A stretch of DNA of 64,000 nucleotides from Acanthochlamys bracteata (Eukaryota > Streptophyta > Magnoliopsida > Pandanales > Velloziaceae), in the NCBI GenBank assembly GCA_019914995.1, contig CM034135.1, forward strand, positions 4,776,501 through 4,840,500. Reading direction: 5' to 3'. Under the pieces are notes generated by a model. It saw only the letters and a list, made by a program, of their open reading frames with translations, ran no database searches and was not told the DNA's origin. Made by a program: the position numbers and the translations under genes. Below, piece after piece: positions 35,601-47,843 of the stretch (the stretch's first letter is position 1; every line of letters begins with the position of its first letter).

Positions 35601-36610
35601 GCTATCTCAGGTGAAAGGACAGAACAAGTGTATAGCGGAAGTGCTAATTATCGCATAATAAAATATTCAAAATTTGAATTGGTTGATACATGTATGGTTT
35701 ATACTTAGCAACTTCGTGATGGGCCCATCTATACCTTTGGCTTTACTATTATAATTGAACATCGCATGCTCAGGAGAACACGACATCAGTAGCCTATTGC
35801 TTTAGTCTTCACATGATTGGTTGAGGAAAGATCATTTCTCATGTTCTTGTATATCGAGTCTTGATTAATAAAGCTTTCTCTTTTTACTGATTTAGTCCAA
35901 TTCACGTTTAACCTTGCTAAGAAATAGCTTAATTTAGGTTGTGCTGAGCTCAGCAATGTACTCTCGAGTCTTGAATTTATTCTGTGCATGAGCTTTCATC
36001 ACTGTCAATACTTGTTCAGAAGAGGCCTAAGATGTATCTCATTCAGACTGAAAATGGTGTATTTACACAATTAATGAAGTTAGACTTATCTAACTACAAC
36101 TCTTGAATTTGGGCATACATATGTCATTGGCTTAGAGATATTGCATTGTTTGACTCAGCTAAAGTTTGTGTGCGCATGATTCTAGCACTTGAATCATGTA
36201 CTGGGATGATCTTTAGCTATTTTCTAATGATTGCCCTTTATCTTTCTCTAATAAGGTGTGCTCTTTTCTGATTGCTAACTGTTAAAGCTGTAAATATTAC
36301 GGTTTCATAATTCCTTTTGCATGCTTGTTTAACTTCTGTACCATGCATGTACGAAGTCTTCATCATTTAGGTAGCAGACACCAGTTCCGTCCTTTTGTTT
36401 GTGTGTGATATAGAATACTATACACCTGGATAGTTTATTTGATAGAATTGGGTCTGATTTTGCGAGAAGTGCTGTCTAACTTACATATCTTGCCAATTGC
36501 AGGACAAGAGTGCAGAAGGCAGGGGCAGGATTGCTCGCCTTCAAAGGAGGCTTCTTCTCATATAAGTTGAAAAGAGAATGCTGCAATTCCAAAGTTATAG
36601 TGATAAAGGA

Positions 36611-38319
36611 CTGGTAAACCTGAAATCTTTCTGGAGAAATAGTCTTTTCGTTACTAAGTCATATTTCTTCATTTTACCTAAACGTTGTCATTCTGCTTGC
36701 ATAGTCGTTTATATTCAGTAGTGCTGTGACTATATTTCTCAAAGGTTTTATCATATGCCATCTTCATTTATGTCATCTTCAAATGCAAAAACATAATATA
36801 CTTAGGTTTGCATTTTTAGGAAAGGCTGTTTTTTTTTATTTATCTATTTATGCTTGGTTGACCATAGGATAAATTATAATTGTTCCATTATTCATTATAT
36901 GCATGTGATGGTGTTCCATTAAACTTTCCAAGAATTTGTACTTTTTGACAGTGAAGTGTTTAATTATTACAAAAACAATTTGAAATTCTAGTAAATAAAG
37001 TATGAACAAAAATTAATTTCTTATTCTATGAACATAAGATTACTGGTCTATATGACTAAAGAACATGTCTGCAGATTCTTGTAAGCAAATATGAATAACA
37101 AATGCTTTCTGCAAATATTGTTTGACTGATACATACTATTACTAGTATAAGCAGTGCTGTCGGCCTGAAATAAAAATGAAAAAGCATATTTTACCAAGCA
37201 CATATCTATTACTCTTTGATAATTCTAATCAATTCTAATCAAGTGGAACTCAAGATACTTTTTTTTTAATGACAATCAATACTGTGCACTTGTATACTGT
37301 ATAGTTTATCAAAGATATGTTAACTTGGAAGGCTTATTTAGATAAATGCTGTCTGAAATTTTCACCTGAATAAGTCGGTTAATCTATTTACCTCCTCCTG
37401 ATAATAATAGGAAACAGAATCAAAACCGATGATGTCTTCTTCTGATTATCTATATGCACTCTGTTTACAGGAGGTACATGCATTAGGTTTGGTACTTTAC
37501 AGTTTGGATAGGCTATACCAAGGCTGCAAAAGGCATGCAAAAGAAACTGGAGGGTGGCTAAAAGTTAGTTTTAGAGTGTTGAAAAGAAATTTGATGCGTT
37601 GGACTTAATAAAGTTATTTCTTTTATTTCTAGTTTGAGACGGGACATGATTGACCTAGCAAGATGATGCATGAAAACTGCGTACAAACTTTCTGTTGTTA
37701 CGTGCATGGCAAATACATATGGTTGCCTGCTTCCTTCAACAAAGCAGTGTTAGTTAGCCTTTCGATATTCAAAGAAACTGGCAGGAACTTTTCCATGCTG
37801 GTGGTCAACTTTTTACCTCTCTTGACCTCCATCATTCTACGTGGTTGTGTTTGTTTTCCTGTTAAACTGAACCTAGCTGTTTCTTGGAAAAGCGTTTAAA
37901 AGTGATGACTCTACAGAAATGATGTTTCATAGATTTTGGCAAGCAAGTTCACTATTGGAAGCTCATATGCTACAGCATTTACAAATGAGCCTTTTTGAAG
38001 CATTATGAGGTGTGGATGGATTTTGTAATTCTGCTAATTGTGAGGGGCCGTCTTAGAAATGGCTGTATTTGTTTTGGTCATCTCGAATTGTCTGAAAAAG
38101 ATAGGTTAGGACTTGGTGAGGATTTCAATAACTGTAAAGTTATTTTGTAATCTCGACGGAAGTTATGGGGTGTTTAGGCTACTCTATTTCTCCGTTTGTC
38201 ATGCCATTTCAAGTTCAACTGATGGAGCTGTTTGGCTTGATACACTCTTCATGTTCATGTTCGGGTAACTATACTGTTCGACCATCTTGGATTGTTGCTT
38301 GTTGGTACTTGAGATTGTA
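36611..38319. other. intergenic region, mostly AT-rich
   Basis: No supportable gene. It may include the 3' flank of the preceding gene. No repeats with clear ends were seen. Confidence 0.4.
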
Positions 38320-38991
38320 AAACTCTCTTTCTTGCTATAAGACATGAATAAGAAAAGTCGCGCAAGGTTCCTTGAGATACCTTTTTATGACTTTCTAAAT
38401 GGATTGCTAAAAGTAGTTTATAGGATTTGTTTAGTTTGGGTAGTCCAGTCAATGTAAATGTAATAGTCTTACAAGAAGCTGTTATACCAACTAGTGTTGG
38501 CATTCTGGAAACTGTTCTAGAATTGGGAAGTGAGTATTTTCTTATCTGATGCATAAGACCAACATAGAGAGCATGTCTCAGTTTTTACCGAACTCTAATT
38601 TCTTCTTCGAAGTAGTTTGGATTATTTCACGTCTTCAGCTGTCTATTCGAATTATATTTTCATTCCGAATTATATTTTCATCAATAACTCTATTTCTAAT
38701 TTTATTTTACATGTTTTAATTATTATTGAAAACGTTACTTCCGATCCAATTGCATTCTCATTGAATATTCTTACGAATAAGAAATAATAAAACATTCCCT
38801 AATCTTAAGCTGGAAAGCCACATCTGAGAACTGATTCTTTTTTGTTTTTGTCTCCCAATTTGAGAGCACAGTCTAGAAGTTAGAAAATGCTACACAAGGA
38901 AGGAGTCCTCAGTGGCATACGAAAATGCCCTGCACATTGAACAGGAGTATACAAAAAGCTATGTGCTTATTCTTGATTTTTGATGTATGCA

Positions 38992-40673
38992 TCAACAAGC
39001 CTCCCTGTCTTTAATGCGAACGGGCAAACCGTTCTTCATCTTGAAAGTCATCGACAACAGGTAATCAGGAGGAGTAACTTTATCCACCATGGCATCAACC
39101 TCAAACCTCTCGAGCATGCAAGCTACGACCGACTTCATCTGTATGTAAGCCATCTCTTTGCCCAAACACATTCTCGGTCCTGCGTGAAACACCGTAAACT
39201 TGAAAGGGCTTTCTGGGCGGAACGCTCCATTCTTTTTTCTAGCCACCGCTCTGGCTTGTACTCTTCAGTCATCCCCCAGACATCTCTCATCCTTCCCATT
39301 GCGTATGAAGAGTATGATGCTGTCCAACCTTTCTTGACCATCGTTCCATCAGGCAGTATGTCGTCCTCCTTACATGACATTGTATCAACTGCAACTGGAG
39401 GGTAAAGCCTCAAAGATTCTGATATTGCTGCATGCAAGTAGTGCATCTCTCTTAGCTCATCGAATGTGAAGCCCTCGCTGCTGTCTTGCTTCGAGCATGC
39501 TCGAATTGATCTGACCTCTTCAAGTATCTTCTTCTCCACATCTGGCCTTGATGATAAGATCCAGAAGAACCACACCAATGCTGACGAAGTGGTTTCTCTA
39601 CCAGCAATCATGAAGCTTATTACGATGTCCCGGAGAAACTCTTCCGTGCTTCCTTCGGTCGTGGCAAACCTAGATAAAAGATCATTCTTTTGATCCAAGG
39701 ACAGGTCCTCTTTTCGTGCTTTTACGATTTTCATAGCGTAATTCTCAACTATTCTGATGGATTCCTTAAGTCTTTTTTCGGTGCCGATGTTAAGTAGCTT
39801 TTTAATCTTCCACATAAATGGTAACGGCTCCATGAGCCGATCAATGATAATGAACGACGCATCGTCAAAGGCTTTGGCAAAGTTCACAGATGCTTCATCA
39901 TGTATCACATCCAATGAAAGACTACAGGGATCCTCACCAAAGGCTACCTTGCAGATATTATCGAACGCGAAGCGCTCCAGAACATCCTGCAGGTCAAGAA
40001 CGTCATTCTCCTTAACTCCTCTTCCCATCAATGGCAGCAATCGATCAGAAATTTCTTGCTGAACTGTTCCCATAACGAAGTTCCGAAGGGATCTGTTAAA
40101 GAAAATTGGATCGTTCAGGTACCGACTAGCTAGTCAATTTAATTTCACACAGACTGAAAGTGGGATTTTAAAGTCTTTACCCTAACAAATTAGATTTTGA
40201 GTTCAAGAAAAGATAAGCATATGAACGACGCAGGCACAACTAAACTACCTCTTATTGAATTCATAGCTCGCAGTCTTGCGCTGATTCCGCCAGCGTTCGC
40301 CATCAGAATTAAATATACCATGACCAAGAAAATCCTTGAGCATAGAAATAGTCCTCTCGCCTTTACAGTAGTTGTCAAACTTGTTCTTGAGAATGTGTTC
40401 AACGTTAGCAGGATTTGCAGTAAGAATACCGCTACCGACACCGGGCACGGTGAAGGTGATCGTGTGTGTTGCGCTTCGGGTGATGCCCTCGGTCATCCAT
40501 GGTATGAATCTGTCACGGTTTTGGATCAAATCGAGAAGGCTTCCTAACAAGGGGTGTGGCTTGTAGCCTTGTTCTTCTTCTGTAGTGGTTTTCTTTGAAG
40601 ATTTATGAAAGAAGTTGAAGAGTAGCAACAGCAACAATGGAGGGAAAAGGTAAAGCAGAGAAGACAGCTCCAT
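38992..40673 (-). pseudogene. CYP94-like cytochrome P450, copy 1, frameshifted before the haem loop
   Basis: Exon 1 (40673-40249) starts at ATG 40673 with a membrane anchor (LLYLFPPLLLLLLFNFFHK) and ends EFNK in phase 2. Exon 2 (40092-38992) follows an intron of about 156 bp. It carries the I-helix AGRETTSS, the ExxR ESLR and the PERW region as in copy 2. A run of six T at 39234-39239, where copy 2 has four T, shifts the frame right after PERWLEK. The haem-binding FHAGPRMCLG therefore falls in another frame and is lost. Two upstream indels of net -3 alter WGDDCEEYK to WGMTEEYK. CYP94 enzymes omega-hydroxylate fatty acids or jasmonoyl-isoleucine in the ER. This copy should be inactive unless the T-run is a sequencing error. 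Confidence 0.85.
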
Positions 40674-41013
40674 GTTTGAGGTATCTTCTCTCAGTTGTAT
40701 TGTTTTCCTGCTGAAGGAGAAGCAAAAGACGAAAGATTGTGTTTGATGATGGATGTAAGAGTATCCACAAGCCAAAGAATGAAGTCAAAACTCATTAAAA
40801 AATAGTAAAAGGACAAGTTGCGCATTAACTAGTTACGAGTATTTAGATGGGCAAGAATGGGCCTTGCAAGCCAAGAACAATTTGGTTTTTTCTATATTTT
40901 GTTTTCTGGTCGTAGATGATAAGAACTTCAGTAATTAATTTGTTTATGTTTTGTTTCATGTGGCCTGGATACTGTTCTGTGAAGTTATGCATGTGCTAGC
41001 TTCGGTTGGAAAC

Positions 41014-41801
41014 TATAGTTGCCAGATTCGATCCGAACCGTCCGAATCGATCCGAAAATTATCGATCCGAACGATAAATCGATTCGGATTTATAAAAAGA
41101 CTGTTTGTGCGATCGATCCGTTTTGATCTGATTCAATCCGGTCGTCCCGTCTGGATTAAATCGGATTGAATAAAATTTTAAAAAAATTAATTAAAAAATT
41201 TTAAATTGATAATATATTTAATATAAAAATAATTATTAATAGTTATTTATTGAAAATAATATATAGTTTAAATTTTATATTTGGATGTGATAATGTAAAA
41301 ATATAATTAATTATATTTTATTTATAAATATCAATTCTTAGTGATTTTTAAATTTTTATATTGTAAAATATTTAAACTCAAATATTACACCTTAAAAAAT
41401 TAGTTATGTCTTTTTTTAAAATTATCTGTTTTATGGTTATATCTTTTTCTAATCTCCTAATTTATTTAAATATATTTTTATTATAAATTTTCGTTATTAT
41501 TATTGTTGTTGGTAGTGGTAATGTCATGGTAGCAATAGTTTAATTTTCGCTGTGATTGTTATTACTATTGTTGTTGATAGTAATGCCATAATAAAAATAT
41601 TTTAATTTTTTGTTATGGTTGCTGCTGCTATTATTATTGATAGTGCCATAACAGTAGTAGATTTCTTACTGTAATTGTTGTTATTATTAGTTAAAATATT
41701 TTAATATTATTAATCCGACGGTTTGATCCGATGGGTCAACTTGAGAACTGTGATCCGGACAGTTTTTTGGTTCGATATCTGGTCCGGTTCTTAGAACTAT
41801 G
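41014..41801. mobile_element. hAT-like MITE, copy A
   Basis: A 788-bp element beginning TATAGTTGCCAGATTCG and ending CTTAGAACTATG, with inverted ends. It is flanked by a perfect 8-bp duplication TTGGAAAC (41006-41013 and 41802-41809), the length typical of hAT insertions. The interior has a GATCCG-rich, CpG-rich end (41030-41160), an AT-rich middle, and ATT/GTT triplet-rich tracts (about 41490-41700). It has no transposase. The same sequence, inverted, is found at 59707-60498. Confidence 0.88.
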
Positions 41802-42439
41802 TTGGAAACTTGAAGTAAAACCCTCCTCTGGAGGCAACTAACCAAAAAATGCACTTGTCATTTCATTTCTTGATTAAGATGGCTTAAACAGTAATAATTG
41901 TTTGTTTAGCTCTTCAATTTACAGTTCAACTAATATTACGGAAATATAAAGTATTAGGAATATGAAGTCCCTTTTTCTATTAGAGAGCGATTTATAGTTA
42001 TCAAGTGACAATTTAACTCTAAGACGTTATATTGGAGCTCGCATCTCCTGTAATCGCATATAAGTTCTCCTAAACACTTTGTATCACATATTTTTGTTAG
42101 CCCCAAAACATCCCGGACAGCGTTGAATTCTTGTAGGCAGGAGAGATGCTCTCATCAACCTCTTTCTTGCTATAAGACATGAATAAGAAGAGTCGCATAA
42201 GGTACTCGTTAAGCCACCTTTTTAAGGACTTTCTAAATGGATAGCTAAAGTAGTTTAGAGGATATGTTAAGTTTCGCTAGTTCAGTTAATGGCTCTATTT
42301 GGCTGTTCTTTTTTTGTTTTTATTCCGAAAAAAGTACCTAGTAGTGGAAAAACATCTGAATTTTGATCAAAATCATAAAAATATTTTGATAAAAATTACA
42401 AAATATAAAAACTTTTAATTTTCTATCGTCCTGATTATG

Positions 42440-42850
42440 GGTTCGTTTGAGATCAATTCGTCATCTAATTGAGTGAAAATTTTATCGCCGTATTTTCAAC
42501 TCATAATTCTTCGTATCTAACGATAAATATTATATTTAGAACTTTTTACGAACCTTATACGAGCTATTGTGCGCCATATGCAATTGGATTTCCAGTGGTA
42601 GTTAATGCAACCTCTTTAGCTTCATATCCATCGGTCCTCTTGATTAAAGTAGTAAAAAAAATTTTTTGTTTTGTAATTTTTGACAAATTGAGATGGAGGT
42701 CGATTCGTGGTCCGATTAAATTAAAATTTTGTTGACATGTTCATAACTCATAATTTTTCATATCTAACAGTGAAGTTTAGATTCTGAACTTTCTACGCAT
42801 ATTATATTGGCCAACGTATATCAATATGCGTTTAAAATGGCGATGTGCAC
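42440..42850. repeat. diverged repeat related to the fold-back element
   Basis: Two direct, imperfect copies of an AACTCATAATT...TCGTATCTAACG type sequence (about 42499-42560 and 42740-42800) resemble the arm sequence of the fold-back element that follows. Ends are not definable. Confidence 0.4.
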
Positions 42851-42871
42851 ATATCTTTGATATATATATAT

Positions 42872-43271
42872 AGAGAAGAATATGGGCACTTCCGGGCACT
42901 CTCTTTCTGGTTTATGGTCGGAATGACCTCCAAATTCAATCTTCACCGTTGAATATGAAGAACTATGAGTTAGAAATATATACATAAAATTTCAACTCAA
43001 TCGGACTACGAATTCACGTCCATCCGGTCACTTGATCAAGATGATAGAAATGATACAATATATATATTTTTAAGTTTTCTTACTTTCTGTCATCTTGATC
43101 AAGTGACTGGATGAATATGAATTCGTAATCCGATTGAGCTGAAATTGTATGGATATATTTAGTTCTTCATATCCAACGGTGAAGATTAAATTTGAAGATC
43201 ATTCTGACTATAAACTGGGAAGGGAGTGTCCGAGAGTGCCCTTAAAAAGGAAATGCTCCTATTCTTCCTCT
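42872..43271. mobile_element. fold-back (inverted-repeat) MITE
   Basis: Two inverted arms of about 195 bp each, matching at roughly four positions in five by eye. The left arm starts AGAGAAGAATATGGGCAC. The right arm, read inverted, starts AGAGGAAGAATAGGAGCA. Shared inner words include TCTTCACCGTTG, ATATGAAGAACTA and CACTTGATCAAGATGA. The spacer is at about 43055-43080. TA-rich flanks (TATATATA) leave the duplication uncertain. Confidence 0.7.
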
Positions 43272-43331
43272 ATAATATATATATGGGTGAGAATATGGAC
43301 ACATCGATCCGGTTTTGTCTGTACAAAGGTC

Positions 43332-44766
43332 TGTTGGAACTATAAAGACAAATTTGATGATAACAAAGAATTAAAAACTATGATCTATATTAGACTAATA
43401 ATCTGAAATCAAGTTCTGCAGGATTAGACAAATAAAGATCATTTTATTCACAGCAGACAAGAACAATCATCATACAGCCAACTGTCATGCTACTACAAAT
43501 TAAACAGCATACGGAACAGAGAATCCATAGTCACATTGCAGTCAGCTGCTTAACCACTGAAGCACAAGAAGACTTCTCTGTTTCGAAACAGAGCTTTGGG
43601 TTCAACGGCAACAAAATTTTTCTTGCTTCAAAAATCCTCTGGACTCACAACGCACTGAAGCAATTCAAATAGAAGATCTATAACGAGCAAAAATCATCTT
43701 CCTTTTTCACAGAAAGAAAAAGCTCTATAATCAAGGAAAGAAAGCACATAATACAAATCAAGATCTCTAATCAAATCAAGTAGTCAATTAGCAATGCATT
43801 AAATATGGACATAACCAACTCAGTTCTTTTGTTTCAGACAGCAACTTACCTAAATTAAGTTTATAATCACTGACGGTAAATTCAAATTCTTACAATGCAT
43901 TTAATGCTATGGAGATATTGCACAAAAGACAACCGAAAGCAATTAAGGAAGCGGTTGAATAACCACTGGACAAATCTGCTCCATCTTTGACATGAAGAAC
44001 CACCAATGGAAAAGAGCGTCAACGGCAACGTTCTTCAACGGTTCCTGTACAGAGACGAAACACTATAAGAATGGAGGCACGACAACAAAGGAAGAGCACA
44101 GAGAGAATACAAGAAAAATAGAGACATACAAGAACTCTACTACTCTACGCAAAAAAAAAGGATCTTGCTGCTGATCACACTGAAAAAATTTCTCTCAGCA
44201 ACATATCTGATCATCTCATTCGAAATACTTCATGAACACATAACCTTCATGAGATAGATCCTGTGCTCATTTATGTTTATATTCCTTGTAACATTTTACT
44301 GACATTGTGAAGGTGGTGCTGCGGGCATCGAAAAAGAAAGCTCAGGTGGAGCTTGGTGAAAGCTCTTAGACCTTGTAATAGAGCTAGCAAATCAGCCAGG
44401 GGGACAGGTGTGTCCAGTAGGTTGTTAGGGATTGTCTTGGTAAAGAAACCCGGTAGAGTAAGTGTGCTTGGTGAAGCACTTTGCTCTAGGTGTATTTGTA
44501 GCTTATTAAAGGTTTAGTGAAGCTTTGCCTCTGGTGATAGAGCGACCGTAGATGTAGACAAAGGAATTTTGCCGAACCACGTTAAATATCCTGAGTACTA
44601 CCTTTTTGCTTATGTCAGTAAACACTCTAACTCTCTCTATCTGCAGAATTGACACAGCTGGCTGTAAGCTTATTGCCAGTAGAATAACTAAGTTTGACGA
44701 AAATTTTTATTGAGTAACTCAATTCACCCATCCCCTTTTGAGTTAATCTTATAGGAAAACCTAACA
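43332..44766 (+). repeat. solo LTR of a copia-type retrotransposon
   Basis: A 1435-bp segment beginning TGTTGGAACTATAAAGACAA and ending TATAGGAAAACCTAACA, so the ends form the inverted pair TGTTGG/CCTAACA. Flanks AGGTC and AGCTC form a one-mismatch 5-bp duplication. No second LTR or internal coding region is adjacent, so it reads as a solo LTR. It splits a second copy of the fold-back family (43300-43331 and 44767-44935). Confidence 0.7.
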
Positions 44767-45822
44767 AGCTCTAAATATGATTTTCATCATTGTATATGAA
44801 GAATTATGAGTTAACAATATTTTGACTAATTTTGAGCTCAATCGGATCATAAACCAACCTTCATTCGAGTTCTTGATTAATATGACAAAAATAAGACTAT
44901 ATATATTTTGAATTTTTCCTTTTTTATCATCTTATATATATATATAATTTATAGTTGAAAATTTGCTTGAAATTATTATGTATGGTTGTATTATTTTCAT
45001 TTTAAATTTATTAATTATTATAAAAGAATAATTTATTAAATAATTAATAGAAATTTAAAATATTATTCCTTAATTACTAATTTACAATAATAATAATAAT
45101 AATAGTATACTTCTAATAAATTAAATATTAATATAAGAAAATGTTATAGCTTTATTATGTTATAAAAATATTTAAATTATAAGTATTCAATAATATATGA
45201 AAAAAACTTCGATAAATTAGTAATATATCAATTATTATATAGTTAAAGATATTATCGTTATTACATATATCTTTTAGAAATAAGCGCAAACTTACCCAAG
45301 CAATTTATACAATTTATTCAGCTTTAAGCATCAGACAATACAATATATTAAAAGTTTATTTAAACTCTTTTCAGCATGAAAATGTTGTTTCACCAAAAGC
45401 TCCAAAACCACTTAAAACATCACAAAGCAGCTTTGCCTCACAAACTCAAAAGTTTCGACACAGCCAAAAATACCAAGCGAAATATAGCCTTCTAAGAAGC
45501 TTTTATATCAACAAGGGTTGGTTCTGTTTTAAATGTTGCATTCTGGAAACTGTTTAGAGAGGGCTAGACTTTGAGAAGAGTGTATCTTATTCAACCTGCA
45601 ATATTTTCTTGTCTGATGCGTAAGACCAACATGTATTTCAGTTGCTAAGACGTACATTTGAGAACTGATTCTTTTCGTTTTCAATTTGAGAGCAAGTACT
45701 AGTAGTTAGAAAATGCTACACAAGGAAGGAGTCCTCAATGGCATATTGAAAAAGGCTCTGCACAAAGAACTGGTGATCATGCAAATAACTAGTGTGCTTA
45801 TTCTTGATCTTTGATGTATGCA
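44767..45822. other. fold-back remnant and AT-rich P450 copy 2 3' flank
   Basis: Bases 44767-44935 match the fold-back arm (TGTATATGAAGAATTATGAG, GAGCTCAATCGGATCATAAA). Bases 44936-45300 are AT-rich with short ATA/AAT tracts. Bases 45515-45820 are the duplicated 3' flank shared with P450 copy 1. No gene. Confidence 0.5.
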
Positions 45823-47486
45823 TCAACAAGCCTCCCTGTCTTTAATGCGAACGGGCAAACCGTTCTTCATCTTGAAAGTCATCGACAACAGGTAATCAGG
45901 AGGAGTAACTTTATCCACCATGGCATCAACCTCAAACCTCTCGAGCATGCAAGCTACGACCGACTTCATCTGTATGTAAGCCATCTCTTTGCCCAAACAC
46001 ATTCTCGGTCCTGCGTGAAACACCGTAAACTTGAAAGGGCTTTCTGGGCGGAACGCTCCATTCTTTTCTAGCCACCGCTCTGGCTTGTACTCTTCACAGT
46101 CATCCCCCCAGACATCTCTCATCCTTCCCATTGCGTATGAAGAGTATGATGCTGTCCAACCTTTCTTGACCATCGTTCCATCAGGCAGTATGTCGTCCTC
46201 CTTACATGACATTGTATCAACTGCAACTGGAGGGTAAAGCCTCAAAGATTCTGATATTGCTGCATGCAAGTAGTGCATCTCTCTTAGCTCATCGAATGTG
46301 AAGCCCTCGCTGCTGTCTTGCTTCGAGCATGCTCGAATTGATCTGACCTCTTCAAGTATCTTCTTCTCCACATCTGGCCTTGATGATAAGATCCAGAAGA
46401 ACCACACCAATGCTGACGAAGTGGTTTCTCTACCAGCAATCATGAAGCTTATTACGATGTCCCGGAGAAACTCTTCCGTGCTTCCTTCGGTCGTGGCAAA
46501 CCTAGATAAAAGATCATTCTTTTGATCCAAGGACAGGTCCTCTTTTCGTGCTTTTACGATTTTCATAGCGTAATTCTCAACTATTCTGATGGATTCCTTA
46601 AGTCTTTTTTCGGTGCCGATGTTAAGTAGCTTTTTAATCTTCCACATAAATGGTAACGGCTCCATGAGCCGATCAATGATAATGAACGACGCATCGTCAA
46701 AGGCTTTGGCAAAGTTCACAGATGCTTCATCATGTATCACATCCAATGAAAGACTACAGGGATCCTCACCAAAGGCTACCTTGCAGATATTATCGAACGC
46801 GAAGCGCTCCAGAACATCCTGCAGGTCAAGAACGTCATTCTCCTTAACTCCTCTTCCCATCAATGGCAGCAATCGATCAGAAATTTCTTGCTGAACTGTT
46901 CCCATAACGAAGTTTCGAAGGGATCTGTTAAAGAAAATTAGATCATTCAGGTACCGACTAGCTAGTCAAATTAATTTCACACAGACTGAAAGTGGGATTT
47001 CAAAGTTTTCCCCCACTAACAATTTGATTTGAGTTCGAAGAGATTGATGAACATATGAAGGAAGCAGGCACAACAAAACCACCTCTTGTTGAATTCAAAG
47101 CTCGCACTCTTGCGCTGATATCGCCAGTGCTCGCCATCAGAGTTAAATATACCATTACCAAGAAAATCCTTGAGCATAGAGATCCTCTCGCCTTTACAGT
47201 AGTTGTCAGACTTGTTCTTGAGCATGTATTCAACGTTAGCAGGGTTTGCAGTAAGAATACCGCTACCTACAACGGGCACGGTGAAGGTGATCGTGTGTGT
47301 TGCGCTTCGGCGGATGCCCTCGGTTATCCATGGTATGTATCTGTCACGGTTTTGGATCAAATCGAGAAGGCTTCCGAGCAAGGGGTGTGGCTTGTAGCCT
47401 TGTTGTTCAGTAGTGGTTTTCTTTGAAGATTTATGAAGGAAATTGAAGAAGAGTAGTAGCAGCAATGGAGGGAAAAGGTATAGCAT
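45823..47486 (-). CDS. CYP94-like cytochrome P450, copy 2
   Basis: Two exons, 47486-47083 and 46924-45823, with an intron of 156-160 bp class and AG|A junction, encode 501 residues. From the start: hydrophobic ER anchor (MLYLFPPLLLLLFFNFLHK), Pro-rich hinge (KPHPLLGSLLDL), I-helix AGRETT at 298-303, ExxR at 360-363, PER at 416-418, and the haem loop FHAGPRMCLG with Cys444. HAGPRMCLGKEMAYIQMKS is typical of CYP94, whose members omega-hydroxylate fatty acids or jasmonoyl-isoleucine; the substrate here is unknown. The ATG used by copy 1 is GTG here (47501-47499), so I start five codons later at ATG 47486, which keeps the anchor. An in-frame ATG at 47618 would add a polar extension. The intron is noteworthy because CYP94 genes are often intronless. 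Confidence 0.85.
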
Positions 47487-47843
47487 AGGAGACAGCTCCA
47501 CGTTTGAGGTATCTTGTTGTCTTTCTGTTCTATTGTTTTCTTGCTGAGAGAAAACAAAAGACGAAGATTTTGTTGGTTTGATGGATGAATGTAAGAGTAT
47601 ATATATAATACAAGCCAAAGAAAGACGTCAAAACTCAATAAAATGTAATGAAAGGACAAGTTGTGCATTAACTAGGAGTTTTGGGAGGCAAGAAAGAATA
47701 AGCTTGCAATCCAAGAACAATTTAGTTTAGCCAAGAACAATTTGGTTTTTCCTATATCTCGTTTTGTGGTTCAGTAACTAATTTGTTTTGTTTGGTATAG
47801 CCTGGTTTTCTGTTCTATGAACTTATGCATGTGGCTGCTTCAG

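Larger units (their letters stand above)
30392..36610 (+). pseudogene. unrecognised spliced gene, probably broken, coiled-coil-like
   Basis: Candidate exons share consistent phases. 33689-33789 reads DYFHRDELVETFSGRQ and VIEVEEVQLTANSLHR. The next, from about 34095, reads MLLSY, TGA stop, GSRRPKAPCLNPEDQKILEI. The third, 34840-34902, reads SLTLLSEPYIRNGHGTFEWS. Donors are GTAATT, GTAATT and GTTAGT, and AG|A and AG|T junctions keep one frame. Other likely exons are near 32732 (DIDNCIREAKESKAAFWKEH) and 36504 (DKSAEGRGRIARLQRR), both helical and charged. A possible first exon starts at ATG 30392 (MASAPPPNGYRRRS), with a good donor ACG|GTACGT near 30465. I do not recognise the family. The in-frame TGA at about 34111 argues for a pseudogene unless it is a sequencing error. 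Confidence 0.45.
38320..42092. repeat. segmental tandem duplication, unit 1 (contains P450 copy 1)
   Basis: Blocks shared in the same order with unit 2: CTTTCTTGCTATAAGACATG (38326 vs 42164), GCATTCTGGAAACTG (about 38501 vs 45539), the whole P450 gene, AGTTGGAAAC/GGTTGGAAAC with GAGGCAACTA (41832 vs 47872), GATTAAGATGGCTTAAACA, and CACTTTGTATCAC/AACTTTGTATCAC. The unit is interrupted by a hAT-like MITE. Confidence 0.8.

Noticed and set aside
38980..40062. Plus-strand open frames across both P450 genes
   Set aside because: Antisense shadows. They are repeated identically in the second copy because the P450 exon itself is duplicated.
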